Shown here piece after piece: positions 36,043 through 47,497 of a DNA stretch of 64,000 bases. Position 1 is the stretch's first letter. Each line of letters opens with the position of its first letter. Position numbers and translations under genes: made by a program. This DNA is from Lyophyllum atratum. Its lineage: Eukaryota > Basidiomycota > Agaricomycetes > Agaricales > Lyophyllaceae. The stretch spans positions 62,001 through 126,000 of the forward strand of contig JACGCN010000066.1 in the NCBI GenBank assembly GCA_014905825.1, given 5' to 3'. Below the pieces are notes generated by a model. It saw only the letters and a list, made by a program, of their open reading frames with translations, did not search any database and had not been told where the DNA came from.

Positions 36043-37125
36043 GGGAGGGGACTGTGATGGCGCTCTGTACGTTGAGTTGAAGAGATACTCGCCTGCGAAT
36101 GCGCGCGCTATAAGACGTCATGCATTCATGTCATGATTGGCGCTTCCCATGTCAACAAATCTTTGTGACCCTGCTCCAAGAGCCTCGTCACCCGTACCGT
36201 TACTCCGAGGACATGGAGATTCCGCCCCATAAAAGCCGTTAATTTGTGTGGTACATAGTACTCTACCTCAGCAGACTGAGATAAGTCACTGGTACACCCA
36301 TGAGCGACTGAAGAAAACGTACGCCGAGTAACGTGACACAAGCTTCTAGTACTAGTTACAGTCTGCGTCAATCGCGATCCAAGGCAATAGTACGGCCCTC
36401 CATGCATTTCACTTAAAAAACCCTAGCTAGCACTAATGGCGCACCGGATCTCGTTAGCAAACCTATTCCGCTTCATCAGCCTGAGCAAACACCTCAAATT
36501 CTCTTGGCACAGCAAACTAACCACCCCCGGGCATAGGCTTCTCCGTCATTCCTATAACCCTCGGTAGTTGAGTTCCTTGGCCAGAGTTGCGGTCTTCATT
36601 GACGCGCGAAGTTCGGACTGTGTTTTGTACCTGTACAAGACACGGTTCTGCATTACTTCAACTTGGACGCGTCCCAATCACATGACCCCTGTTGTAGCTT
36701 GCTTGGCTAGAGCCTTCGGAATCGAGCCGGAGTCTGGTCCGTCCGCCCCGGCTACATGTATCCGGTCCGGAAGTAGAACGCTAATTTTGCTTTTTGCAAA
36801 CATCCCTCGAGATATTCGAGCCACTTCTGACACGGTATGGCTAATTCTCGGCGCCCGAACTATATAGCCACCGAGTTCGACATCTATTTCACCGACGCTT
36901 GACGTCTATTCTCAAGTTATTTTGTGATCGACTCTCGACTCTCGTCTATTCTTTCACCGAGGTTCATGACATGGAGCCCCTCGAACCTCCATCCATAAAT
37001 CGATATTGAATCGATGTTTCCTCGAGGAAAACGCGGTGCCTCTGTCCGGATCATCCAGGCAAAATTGCTCTATAAAAGCCACACGTAACCACTGAACATT
37101 ACGAGTGACTTTCCTGCTCACAAAA
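36043..37125. other. Intergenic: promoter side of the CE1 esterase gene
   Basis: About 1.1 kb. Only the TATA box at 37071 and some CGACTCTCGACTCTCG-type short reiterations near 36930 are visible. Confidence 0.5.
37071..37078 (+). promoter_or_regulatory. TATA box of the CE1-CBM1 esterase gene
   Basis: TATAAAAG 55 bases upstream of the ATG at 37126; well placed for a strongly inducible secreted-enzyme gene. Confidence 0.6.
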
Positions 37126-38424
37126 ATGTTCCTTCGTTCTCTTCTTGCACTTTTGACCGTTGCGGTCCTCGCCGTCGTGACCAACGCCGCCGCAGGCCAG
37201 CTCCAGCAGGTCACCAATTTCGGCACCAACCCAACTGGTGTGCAGATGTTCGTCTACAGGCCCTCGAATGTAGCGGCGACCCCCGATCTCATTGTTGCCA
37301 TCCACTACTGCACAGGCACAGCCCAGGCCTACTTCACTGGTACCCAATATGCCAACCTAGCGGACAAATACGGCTTCATTGTCATCTACCCCGACGCACC
37401 CGATCCTGGAGGATGCTGGGACGTCCACACCACCGCCACCCTCACACATAACTCAGGCGGAGACTCGTTAGCTATCGCGTCCATGATACGCTATGCGATT
37501 TCCACCTACAAGGTTAACCCCGGTCGTGTCTTTGTGACTGGTACCTCTTCCGGAGCGATGATGACCAATGTTCTCGCTGGAGCGTATCCGGACCTCTTCC
37601 AGGCTGGTGCTGCCTTTGCTGGAGTTCCTTACGGCTGTTTCGCTGGTCCTGATCTCTGGAACAACGCGTGCGCTACAGGAACTATTACCAAAACGGCGCA
37701 GCAATGGGTCAGTTTTCTTTTCAAACACAACAATTGCCAGGGCTCTTGCTAACACCAATGTCAGGGTGACCTCGTTCGTAGTGGATACCCGGGATATACT
37801 GGACCCCGTCCTAAAATGCAAATATGGCAAGGAACACAGTCAGTACTAGTAACCCCTTCATATATAGAGCCATAGACAGAATTTGAACGCCCTACAGAGA
37901 CACTACCCTCAATTACAAAAACTTTGCGGAAGGTGTCAAACAGTGGACGAACGTCTTTGGCTACAGCACCACACCAGCCTCTACGCAACAAAATTCCCCT
38001 CTATCCGGCTGGACTCGATCCACGTACGGACCGAACTTCCAGGCTATCATTGCAAATGGCGTCGATCACAACATTCCTGTCCAAGCCAATGATGTCCTGG
38101 CATGGTTTGGCATCCCTGGCAGCGGGACTCCACCGACGACTACTCCCCCGACCACCACACCCCCAACCACGACGCCCCCAACTACTACCACCACCGTTCC
38201 TGGAGGACAGCAGGCCCATTGGGGCCAGTGCGGCGGGTTCGTCCTTTCTTACGCCCCAAAATGTTCAGTCGACTGATATTATTCATTTCCCTAGCGCGGG
38301 CTGGACAGGACCGACATCCTGTGTCGCTCCATACACTTGCATCGCTGCCAACCAATATTACTCCCAGGTTAGTCGTTGCATCCTATCCAGTTTTTTGATG
38401 TTTACTTTCCAATAGTGCTTGTGA
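37126..38424 (+). CDS. Secreted CE1 carbohydrate esterase (acetylxylan esterase-type) with C-terminal CBM1
   Basis: Start ATG 37126; signal peptide LRSLLALLTVAVLAVVTNAAA. The alpha/beta-hydrolase domain of family CE1 runs QLQQVTNFGTNPTGVQMFVY, AIHYCTGTAQAYFTGTQYA, IYPDAPDPGGCWDV and the nucleophile elbow GTSSGAMMTN (about 37540-37570). After an intron [32 protein letters not shown] follows, and VDHNIPVQ with the catalytic His. A Pro-Thr linker (about 38125-38195) leads to the CBM1: [28 protein letters not shown], split by two introns, ending at 38424. The enzyme would deacetylate xylan on cellulose-bound substrate outside the cell. CE1 also holds feruloyl esterases, but the AIHYCTGT start favours acetylxylan esterase. 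Confidence 0.9.
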
Positions 38425-39695
38425 GCGGTTACGAAGTTCGAGTATAATTTATCAGGAGCCGTAGTTTGAGCGTTTATTTTCTAGTATCCCGAGTCAAGTT
38501 TAGTGCGCAATTGTCATGATCAGTGTCCAGTGTAGTCACCTTCTCCCTGAGTCCATTTCAGTGCATTCCTAGGTTCCCATGAATTTCAAAATCAACATTA
38601 CCCCACCGGCGTTCCCATATGGCGCTCTGGCTTCTACGAAGATTCTGAGTCTGTTGCTTTTGATATACTGGGCGTTCACGACGACTTTTTTCGACCTACT
38701 TCCCATTCGAATGCAAAGGCTTCAGGAGTTGTCAATGCCATCATCCATAGCCATGGACGCTCACATGCTGCAATCAGCACTATGGCATACAGGAAGCTGA
38801 ACCATGGATTTCCTTCTGGGTTTGACTCGCGGGAAAACATCGGCGAACATTGCGACCTCATCTCACGGACTAAATGTCCACCGCCAGAGTCATATGAGCT
38901 GCAACCCGTCCCAAGATCGGTCACGCCCGATTACTCCTGGTCACTGGACCAGCTTAGGCGCGTCTTACCATCTCCAGGGGGGAGGTCGAACTTCCTATTC
39001 TTGAGATCAAGAAGGGACCTTTGAACAACCCTTGACAGGCCATCTCTTTTCGACGCTTGCAATAGAGGGCCCGTTCACGGGCCGTGGCAGTAGATATGTT
39101 CCCCCGTGACCGCATTACATCCCAGTATTAATGCGTGTCGGAGGATTGACGTCGCCCCCTCGCCTGCTATTCATGATCATCGCACATTATCGGGAAATGT
39201 TCGGCATGCGTACATTTCGAAGCATATGTCAGCCCCGGGTTGGATCGTCCCAATTCACGGGGCATGATATTCGCGGACATTTAGGCGGTGTCGACAAAAC
39301 AAGAGAGATTCCATCATTCTTAAGTAAAATATGTTTCATAGGGCGACCTGGTACGAGCCGGATATCCCTCACGACAAACTCATCTGGGACAGTGGGACGA
39401 GTAAGTCACCCCGAAAACCACTTGCGATCCTGCTGGCCTACGCTGATGATTGCAGGATCGAATGGACTCGACTCACGACTGTGTTGCGCCTTCCCCTCTC
39501 GATGCGGCGTTTGCAGCGCAGATAATCACAAGTATGGCGCTTTTCTTCTCATCTCCACTTTCTAAACAGAATCTCATGAGATGGTTCTTCTCACGTGGGA
39601 AGCTGGTGTAGGATGGATGGATCGTCGCATTACTTCGAAAATTTGGTACAAGGCATCAGGGTCTATAATACACAAGAAGACAATGGTAACAGGTA
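38425..39695. other. Intergenic, possible gene remnant
   Basis: About 1.27 kb. Around 39330-39530 there are short plus-strand stretches that read like coding sequence (RATWYEPDIPHDKLIWDSG, then a possible intron), but no start, no domain and no consistent frame. It may be a decayed gene or chance. Confidence 0.35.
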
Positions 39696-40556
39696 TCATT
39701 TGCCAGACCCGTCTTCCCGCACGCGAGCTCCCGCCTTTTCAAGGACGTTGGTGAGGTGTCTCTGTGCATGCAGAGCCTTAAGATCGTCGGAACCACCGAT
39801 AGACTGTCCTTGTATGATTATGTTGGGGAAGGTATTATGTTGGGTCAGGCGACCCAAGATGGCCTTGATAATCTCGGAGTCCGCTAGAAGCGTATGTGAT
39901 GCATAAAGGATGAAAGACACATGGAAGTGAACATGACGTACATCGCAAGTCCACCTCGATGACCTTGGGTGGAGGTTGGATATTGTATGTCTCGAGGAGG
40001 TTTTTGGCGCTTCGTGAATATCTGCGAAGTCATGTCTGGTGCTCAACACGATACAGGATAAAATAAGCAGCGCGGAGGAACGTACGGGCAGCGTGACTGG
40101 GGAAATCACACAGTTTGTAAGGGATACATACACAAGGGTCCACATTGAAGGCTTTTGGCGTACCTTGCTGAATACAACAACAGGGTATTGTTTATTCAAT
40201 TTCTGGACCGCCTTACTCCAGTCGACCTTATTATCGCCGGCATAGATAGCCATATTGATTGGTTGTGTCGGATCCAAATCCTCAACATCGTCCAAGACTA
40301 CCTCCACGTCCTCCGTGACCATATGCAACAGCCCGAAAATCTCGTCGACGTTGGGCGCAGATGCGGGTTCCGAGTCAGATTTGGCGAGGTGTGCGATATT
40401 AGCGCGTGACAAGGCTGAGATACCTGCATCTCGCAAAGAAGGGGGCAGTTCCCATGGTACACCAAAGAAGAAGAGGAAGCTAACGAGTAGGGCGAGGAAG
40501 ATGAGGAAACGGCGGCGGCGGATGGACGTCCTTGAGGTGGGTGCTGGTGCAGACAT
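39696..40556 (-). CDS. Membrane-anchored glutaredoxin with CPYS active site, micro-exon gene
   Basis: 223 residues in four exons: 40164-40556, 40086-40096, 39942-40021 and 39696-39883; the lengths 393, 11, 80 and 188 sum to 672. ATG 40556; the first GTG-led codons upstream are not used. Signal anchor RFLIFLALLVSFLFFFGV near the N-terminus, then an acidic lumenal spacer, then the glutaredoxin fold: YPVVVFSK | SRCP | YSRSAKNLLETYNI, PPPKVIEVDLR, and FPNIIIQGQSIGGSDDLKAL. The 11-base exon codes S-R-C and most of P, completing CPYS, the monothiol-type motif also found in yeast Grx6/7. The expected place is ER or Golgi. Its ATG is 126 bases from that of the divergent HAD gene. Paralogue of the gene at 32.7-33.5 kb. 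Confidence 0.85.
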   Translation of the reverse strand: MSAPAPTSRTSIRRRRFLIFLALLVSFLFFFGVPWELPPSLRDAGISALSRANIAHLAKSDSEPASAPNVDEIFGLLHMVTEDVEVVLDDVEDLDPTQPINMAIYAGDNKVDWSKAVQKLNKQYPVVVFSKVRQKPSMWTLVYVSLTNCVISPVTLPVRSSALLILSCIVLSTRHDFADIHEAPKTSSRHTISNLHPRSSRWTCDVRHVHFHVSFILYASHTLLADSEIIKAILGRLTQHNTFPNIIIQGQSIGGSDDLKALHAQRHLTNVLEKAGARVREDGSGK

Positions 40557-40682
40557 GGATATCACTAGGAAAGAACGTCTCTCACGCCAGCGGACTCGAG
40601 TCTCGAGATGGTCAGAGAAATCACTGCGTCACTAGCAGGTTACTAGTCACAAGCACCCCTCTTTTTTCTCATCCACATCAAT
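40557..40682. promoter_or_regulatory. Compact divergent promoter, glutaredoxin / HAD phosphatase
   Basis: Only 126 bases lie between the divergent start codons. No TATA or clear binding site was seen. Confidence 0.5.
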
Positions 40683-41668
40683 ATGGCCAATAGCACAGCC
40701 CTAGTTCGACCGAAAATCGAATATGTTCTCTTCGATATGGATGGTAAAATCTTCGGGGATTCTCATGGATAGAGCTCAATTTTGCTTTCTAGGCCTTATG
40801 ATTGACTCCGAGAAAGTCTACACAGATGTGACAAGTCAGTTCCAACTCCAGATCTAATCAACCCAGCATCTCGTCAGATCGTGACTCCAGAGCGTCTTGG
40901 TAGATGAGATTCTGGGTCAATATGGTAAAAAGATGACTTGGGACATAAAGGCTGGTTTGATGGGCAAACGTGAGTGGAAGATCGTCATATTCACTCAATC
41001 AACAAACGGACGTTCAATGGGCCCGGTAGCTGAACGACAGGCCGCGGAACACCTCCTCGCATTCTTCCCCGATATACCTCTTTCACTTGATTCCTACCTC
41101 TCACAGCGGAACACGCTCCAAGACGCTATCTGGCCAACAGTACCTCTTCTCCCGGGGGTTCGCAAACTTGTTCTGCATCTTAAGGCACACAATGTTCCGA
41201 TCGCGGTCGCCACTGGGTCCAGACGTCGAAACTTTGAACTGAAAACAGGCCATCTGGGCGAGGTTTTTGATTGTTTCGATGGAAAAGTCGTCTGTGGGGA
41301 TGATGCACAATATGCGATGAAGGGTAAACCCGCTCCGGACATATTTCTCGTGGCTGCAAGAGAGATGTTGGGCATCGATGTAGGCGATGCAGAAATGTGC
41401 AATTCCGAGCAACAAGTCCATCGCGCAAAAGGTTTGGTTGTTGAGGATGGTGTGCCCGGCATGCAAGCAGGAAAGCGAGCTGGAATGTCAGGTCTGTTCA
41501 TGTCATCATTTTCCGAGGTCATCACTTATGATAATGTCAGTAATCTGGGTCCCGGATGCCAATCTCCTCGATGTTGAATACACTGGCGAAGAACAGGCCG
41601 ACCAGGTTATTAGATCAATAGAGGACTTTGTCCCAGAAGAGTGGGGTCTTCCTCCTTATACCTCCTGA
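40683..41668 (+). CDS. HAD-superfamily phosphatase, pseudouridine-5'-phosphatase (HDHD1)-like
   Basis: Five exons. HAD motif I is split by an intron: YVLFDMD-GLMIDSEKVYTDV (nucleophile Asp and acid Asp at DMDG; about 40730-40800). The cap follows, NEILGQYGKKMTWDIKAGLMGK and PERQAAEHLLAFF. Motif II is VPIAVATGS (about 41200), motif III Lys is in MKGKPAPDIFLVAAR (about 41325), motif IV is GLVVEDGVPGMQAGKRAGM (about 41435-41490), then VIWVPDANLL. Stop 41666-41668. The DGLMIDSE start and WDxKxxLMGK cap resemble human HDHD1 and yeast relatives; the true substrate in fungi is not established. Confidence 0.85.
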
Positions 41669-41836
41669 TCCGTATTGTTCTGGATAAACTAGAAGGATAG
41701 AGCTCACGGTTCATCAATTGTAGACGGGGTATACGTAGGAAGTCAACATATGGATAATCTCGGAAATGCGATATTCCAGCGGGAGAATCCATGTAGTCCC
41801 GGACATCCGGACATTTATCCATTCTATCTTATCCAA

Positions 41837-43719
41837 CTAACTCGTAGGCACCTTTACCCTCTTCGTGATCCGCAGCGGTGACGTATGCTTGCGGAGAACT
41901 TTCTTCGCAGGGCTCGGTGTTGCTTTCGGCGACGAGGAGGCCAGTGGTCGAGACTGGGAAGATGGAAGCAACGACGGTCTTGAGAGTGAACGCAGTTGAC
42001 GGAACCTGGATGCCAGAGGAGATGTCTTGATCGAGGAAAACGCAAATGACGACAGCTGGGGCTGGGCAGATAGTTTTTGGGGCAAGAAATGAGTATTATC
42101 AGCCATGGGAGTAGAAAAGTCTTGCAGGTTTTCCGCTGTAGGAGACTCGCAGGAGGAACCAAGGGAGCCTAAGCTCCCACTGCTGAAACCTGCACAGATT
42201 CGCTCCAAAGATTCAAGAGCCTTCTCAGCAGTAAGGGTCCCTATATCGCCCGAAGGATGGGTCCTGGACTGTACCGATGTGGACAAAGGCAGGGGGGTAC
42301 GATCTACATCAAATGGCAATCTGTCCATTTGTGAATGAGGTTTGTGGGAAGCATCCTTGGAGTTGCGGGCAGTCAGCTACGTACAATGTAGATGTGTCAA
42401 AGAGTTGCAGCAAGGCAGAAGTTGTGGCAGGCCCTTACCGTGACTTCAGATCGAACGCGCTTCACCAGGATTGCCTTCCGCTTTCCGTGCGACCTTGCCG
42501 ACAGCTTTGTGCCTTGTTTGTCGGATGTCTTTTTGCGGAACAGAGACTCGCTGTTCATGTCGATCTCCCTGAAGATAGAACGCAGTTTCTTCGCCGGAGA
42601 TACATTCGATCGTTTACTAGGAAATGAAGAACCTACAATGTCATGTTTGAAGACCTGACCTGCGAGGGAATTGAGGACTCCATCACGAGAAAAACCACCT
42701 TGCTGAGGCACAGGCATGCGAGTACGAACGCGGGGTGGTACACTGATAGCGGGAGTGGGGCTAGGTACCATGGCAGGCTGTGTGAAGTTGGTGCTTGCAT
42801 GGATTCCACCGGACTTCAATTGCTTCAACAAGTCATCGACGGCGCGCTCTCCATGCTGCACAAGATCCTCCGTGACAATCGTGTCGGAAATTTCAGACGG
42901 AGAAGGGGTGACAAGGTTCTTCAGGCTGGGGTCCAGTTTGGCTTTGGTCTTCCAGAACTTGGATATTTTTTTTGCATCCTGCAGATCTTTGGTCACCTTG
43001 AGGGTCATGTCAATCGTAGCAAGATAGTCGTCCGGTGTGCGAGGGCCAACCACAGCCGGTATGATTCTCGACCACGATGTTCCAGGCGTCATAGCGGCCC
43101 TCTTGATGGAGTCAATCAAGGCATCGTCAGTCCTGACTCCCGCTGCAACTGCTCTCCATGCCCCTGACAAGACGGGTTGGTGAAGCCCAATTTCCACCAT
43201 TGACAAGATAAACTTCTCGGCTTGCTTCAGTCTGAGTTTCAGGGCTTCGTGGCTATCATCGACAGAATTCGCCAGGCGTTTGCGCACGTTTGCCTGGAAC
43301 CGTTCGGCGTAATAGTCGCTCCTGAACTTGTTGAGTTCCTCTTCTTGGACCTCTGCCTCCAGTTTAAGATACGCGATTTCGTCTTGTAGCCGCCTATTCT
43401 CTGTTTCAAGGAGAAAGAGTTCGCGGGTCGCCGAAGAGTTGTGGCCTGAAGGCATCACCTGCGTCGTCGTCGTCGGGAGTGATGAATCCAAACTTTGCAA
43501 CGCAAGATTAGGCAATAAGGACACGGCGTCAGGGGAGACGCGAAAGGGAAAAGAATCAGAAGATGGAGCGCAAGGTACATCGAACACTTCCTCGAGTTTG
43601 GTCATGGATGAAGCTCGCGGCGCGGCTGCTAGGATCCGTACGCCAGTCGGAGAAGTTTCAGATATCGTCCTCCGGTGGGCATGGATGCGGGTGAGCGTTT
43701 TACGAATCGAGAAATACAT
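41837..43719 (-). CDS. Hypothetical coiled-coil protein
   Basis: Not recognised. Two exons: a long one from ATG 43719 to about 42435 and a last one ending at 41837. After a Ser-rich N-terminus comes a clear coiled coil (LLETENRRLQDEIAYLKLEAEVQEEELNKF, about 43340-43410; I quote its ends only as LLETENRR and EEELNKF), then a basic helical region (RKRLANSV, LKLRLKQAEKFIL), a middle with KDLQDAKKISKFWKTKAK, and a basic C-terminus containing SPAKKLRSIF and SPAKKVLRKH, which look like nuclear signals or CDK-type sites. It shares a 303-base divergent promoter region with the Bax-inhibitor gene. A nuclear or chromosome-associated role is a guess. Confidence 0.7.
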
Positions 43720-44022
43720 CCTAGGATTGTTTGTGGAGTGTCTAGAGGATGCCTAGGGAAAGACAAGGTTGTAGCGGCTGACTGCTGACGAATCGAGCAA
43801 GGATTCCAGGGCCTCGCTAGGGGCTGACAGAGGTAGGATCTCCATAGATGCTGGCCAATGATCTGGAAAGGCTGGTCAAATAGTCAGTACGTATACTAGT
43901 CAGTACTAGCCAGTCTTGAAAGTCGGAGCACAGGAAGAGGAGTGAAACTGTTCGGCCCGGAGCTTGCCGTCGATGACTGATTGGCTTGTGTGTTGAACTG
44001 GCGTCACCTCCATCCTACCACA

Positions 44023-45361
44023 ATGAGCCAATATCCTGTCCCTCCGCCATCTTACGGCTCTGCAGGTCAGCCAAAGCCAAGCAACACCTTTTTTGAAGAT
44101 CGTGCAGCCCAGGAACCCCTCCTTGGCCCTTCAAGCTCGGGCAGAGCTGGAATATACAACCAACCAGATGAGGGCGATGTTCCAGACGATTTCAAGGTGT
44201 GTGGAGCGCTGTTCAATGCTCTATGTCCTTTTCACTCATCAGGCATTCTTTTATCTTTGCCAGTATGGTACTACGGTGTCGGAAAGCTCCCCAGAGATCA
44301 GGAAAGCCTTCATTCGCAAGGTGTACACCATCCTGCGTAAGTCGTCGCACCCCAATCTTTCAGTCATCCAACTTACGTTCTTACGGGGCGTAGTCTGCCA
44401 AATTGTAACCTCATCCTATTACATGCAATGAAAATTATCCTCTAACACCTCCTACAGCTTGCAACGACACTTGTAGGCGGAGGCATTTCCCAGTCTCCCG
44501 AGACTGTGTACTGGGTTCAAACACAGTGAGTCACAATCTTTCCTCGTCTCGTACCTGTCACTTGCATCCTGACTACGGCAATAGCATCTGGTCCTTCTAC
44601 GTCCCTCTGTTTCTCACTCTGGTCAACCTCGGCTTCCTGTACTGGAAGCGTCACAGTCATCCCCTGAACTTCGTCCTACTGTCCACTTTCACGCTTTTGG
44701 AGGCTTTCACGCTTGGAATTGTGATAGCCTTCTATGAGAATAGGATCGTGATACAAGCACTGTGCGTTTCGTATCCTTTGTCATTAGAGCAGTTTTGACA
44801 GTTTTGTCTAGGATCATCACCCTCGGCGTATTCCTTGGGCTCACGTTGTTCACTTTCCAGTCGAAGGTTTGGACTTATCCCTCAATCTGCCCTTTGTATA
44901 CTCACGTTGCGTTAGTATGACTTCTCGGGAATGGGACCCTTCCTTTTCGCCGCCCTCATTGCCTTGAGTAGGATCTCTTTTCCTTTTGTGACTCGTTGTC
45001 TGACCATCGTGCCTAGTCATGACTGGCTTCGTCGGCGTGTTCATTCCGTTTGGTAAAACCATGGACCTTATATTCGCTATCGGAGGCTGTCTCCTGTTTA
45101 GTGGATATATCGTGTATGATACCTACCTCATCAACAACAAGCTCTCCCCAGATGAGTTCATCATGGGAGCCATCTCTCTCTACCTCGAGTACGCCCCGTT
45201 CATCACATATATTTTAAGTTTTATTGACATTCTTTGACCCACAGCTTCATCAACCTGTGTATGTTTTCCTGGGCAGCATGCGAACCGCACTGACGTTTGT
45301 TCTTTATTCTTTGACAGTCCTCAGCATTCTTCGTCTCCTCAACAACATCGACGACCGCTGA
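44023..45361 (+). CDS. bxi1: Bax inhibitor-1 family (TMBIM/BXI1-like) membrane protein
   Basis: Seven-helix protein of the LFG/BI-1 family, ER or vacuole membrane, linked to calcium leak and stress survival. About nine exons. ATG 44023, Pro/Gly-rich cytosolic N-terminus (YPVPPPSYGSAG), then YGTTVSESSPEIRKAFIRKVY, the family opening. Helices follow: FYVPLFLTLVNLGFLYW, PLNFVLLSTFTLLEAFTLGI, IITLGVFLGLTLFTFQSK, YDFSGMGPFLFAALIALI, TGFVGVFIPFGKTMDLIFAI, LFSGYIVYDTYLI. The last exons spell ISLYLD-FINLFLSILRLLNN with the conserved acidic pair, stop 45359-45361. The exon between 44340 and 44455 is poorly resolved. Confidence 0.88.
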
Positions 45362-45540
45362 AGCACAAGCCATATGATTCTCATGCTTATCGGACGATTG
45401 ATCTATGTCTAGTTTCCTTTTACTTGTATACTACATTTGTCCCGTTGAATACGTTGTGATGCTATTTGCTACCCTCTCTTCATGTGTGGTATATACAAAG
45501 ACGTTGTCTGAGATCATACGCCTCCCTCGTCTACGAGCAT

Positions 45541-47321
45541 CTACGAGGGAAAGACATCCTTCGCCTTGAAGAGGTAATGGCCAAGGCCCCATCTATTATA
45601 AAAACGTATTGTTATCATCAGGAAGCGAGAGGATATCGGGTTAGCCAGGGACTTACTGCTGACCGTCGTCCATATTGAACAACTCAGAGCACGCCATGTA
45701 GAACACTCGGAACCTACGAATTGCTCAATCGACGCACTAGGGGAGAGAATCACGAAGTCGGAGCCGTACCGGTAAAATGCCTTGGTTGCTTCCGTCGGAG
45801 ATTTCCCTTTGCTGAGCGCATCGTTTTTCAGCTCTGCGAGGCCTTCTGTTTTGGCAAACGAATGATGCTGCGGCTCAGGGGATGCTTATCGACGCGATAC
45901 AGGGGGAGTTGGTACCTTTGCCATTCTTATCTTGGAGTTCAAGCCAATCCTCACATGTGCGGGAATAGTGCGTCCCGTTGATATACCAGCTGCGGATGAG
46001 TGTCAAGTCGGATTGAAAATAAGTCTTCAGAGATCGTGTGAGCAGACGCGATGCGTAATGCATCTGCGTGACGCACAAAAAGGTCCTGTGAAGGCATTGT
46101 GCCCCCTTCAAAATGGTTCCCATCAGTTTTCGCGGCGCATATCTGATTGAGAAGCAGTACGAACCTGAGAAGAAGTTCTGAGCCATCCAACCATCGTCTT
46201 CTTCGAAATGGTATGGCATATTCCGATGGCAGAAAACGTGTATGAACAATAGGGCGTCGTCTTCCTCGTTAGTTGAAAGAGACTTTGGCCGCAGCCAGGT
46301 GGACGCTTTTCGGAATAGAACCTGGTAGTTCTTCATGTGTTCAAACATCTGACGTACGCAGGGCCTTGGTTAATGTGTAAGGTATGAAGGTAGAAGGGGC
46401 AAGAACCTCGATGGATATTATTCTGTCAAAGCTATGGGTTGGTACGATATAAGTAGCGATATAAGTCAAGTCAGGATACACCCACAATCTTTCACCGCCA
46501 AAATTAAAGGTGTTGATGTCTGCAGTGATAACCTATGGATATGAAAGTCAAGATATGGTCCTTCTTGACAGGTTCAGGTACGTACTGCGATGTTAGAGAG
46601 ACCTCGAAGTTTAGCTGTCGAATCAATATGAGCCTTTTGTGTCGCCGAATTGGATAGTCCTGTAATGCGGGAATTGGGATATTTCTTGACCAGTAATCGG
46701 GCGTCAGATTTTGGGAAGATGCTGTTTTGGACGTGTTTACCTGAGCCAGGAACAGCGAAAGACTGCCCCATCCTTTTGGAGGGTTAGAAGTGGAGATCTG
46801 ATAAGTCTGAAGTACACAAACCACATCCTAGATCCAAGATCTCCAGGCCGTCCCTCAGTTGGGCCTTCTCACAGTAGCTTTCCAGCATGTGGATTTCGGC
46901 TTGAGCGAGGGTTTCCTTCCCCGTCGGGTACAGACACGAGGAATATTTGGCGTAAGGACCAAGAGTAGATAGAATGAACTTTGTGGGGATCTATACGAGG
47001 TCAGGGGTGTTCCGTATGCCACGCTGGAAACAAGAGCTCACTTCGTAGTGTTGCTCATTGGCTTTCTCGGGGACCTCGGCGATGCTCTCCCGTGCGCGAA
47101 CTTGTTCGATCCAACGCATTTTCGCAGCATAATTGGCTTCAAATGAGCCGTGGTCTATTTCACGGAGCCTCTGGCGCAGGAGTGCACGAATGACACGTCG
47201 AATGATGAAATCGGGAACCAGCCCCTGTCAAACATGATGAGATAGGAGAGAACTACGGGAGAACGGGGCGTACTTTGTCGAGGAGGTCATAGCCAGCATG
47301 AAGCAGAGATTGGAGGGCCAT
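45541..47321 (-). CDS. SAM-dependent methyltransferase, cyclopropane-fatty-acid-synthase superfamily
   Basis: ATG 47321 (MALQSLLHAGYDLLDKGLVP). The N-terminal helical part (MRWIEQVRARESIAEVPEKA) is typical of this superfamily, followed by the lead KFILSTLGPYAKYSSCLYP, LRDGLEILDLGCG-WGSLSLFLAQ (SAM motif I, split by an intron near 46800), KYPNSRITGLSNSATQK (motif II), VITADIN, SIEMFEHMKNYQVLF (about 46330), and the end GQQWGLGHYLFKAK, stop 45541-45543. About nine exons. Related proteins are annotated as CFA synthase-like or coclaurine-N-methyltransferase-like; whether it acts on a lipid or a small amine is unknown. ATGs of this gene and of mdm31 are 176 bases apart. Confidence 0.83.
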
Positions 47322-47497
47322 GGCAGTTGAGAGTTGAGATGTGTCGAAGCATTGGATGGGTAGCAACCTGGGTCTGCGCTTCTGGCCCGGGTCGATTGAG
47401 GAACGCGATCGGTGGTACTCGGTTATGTAATCCTGGTTACATAATGGGAACCAAGATGACGACTTGAATTTGAAAACCGTGTTGTGGCCTCCACTGC

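Noticed and set aside
39131..39565. Possible gene on the plus strand
   Set aside because: Short coding-like pieces only; no start, no consistent frame and no domain.
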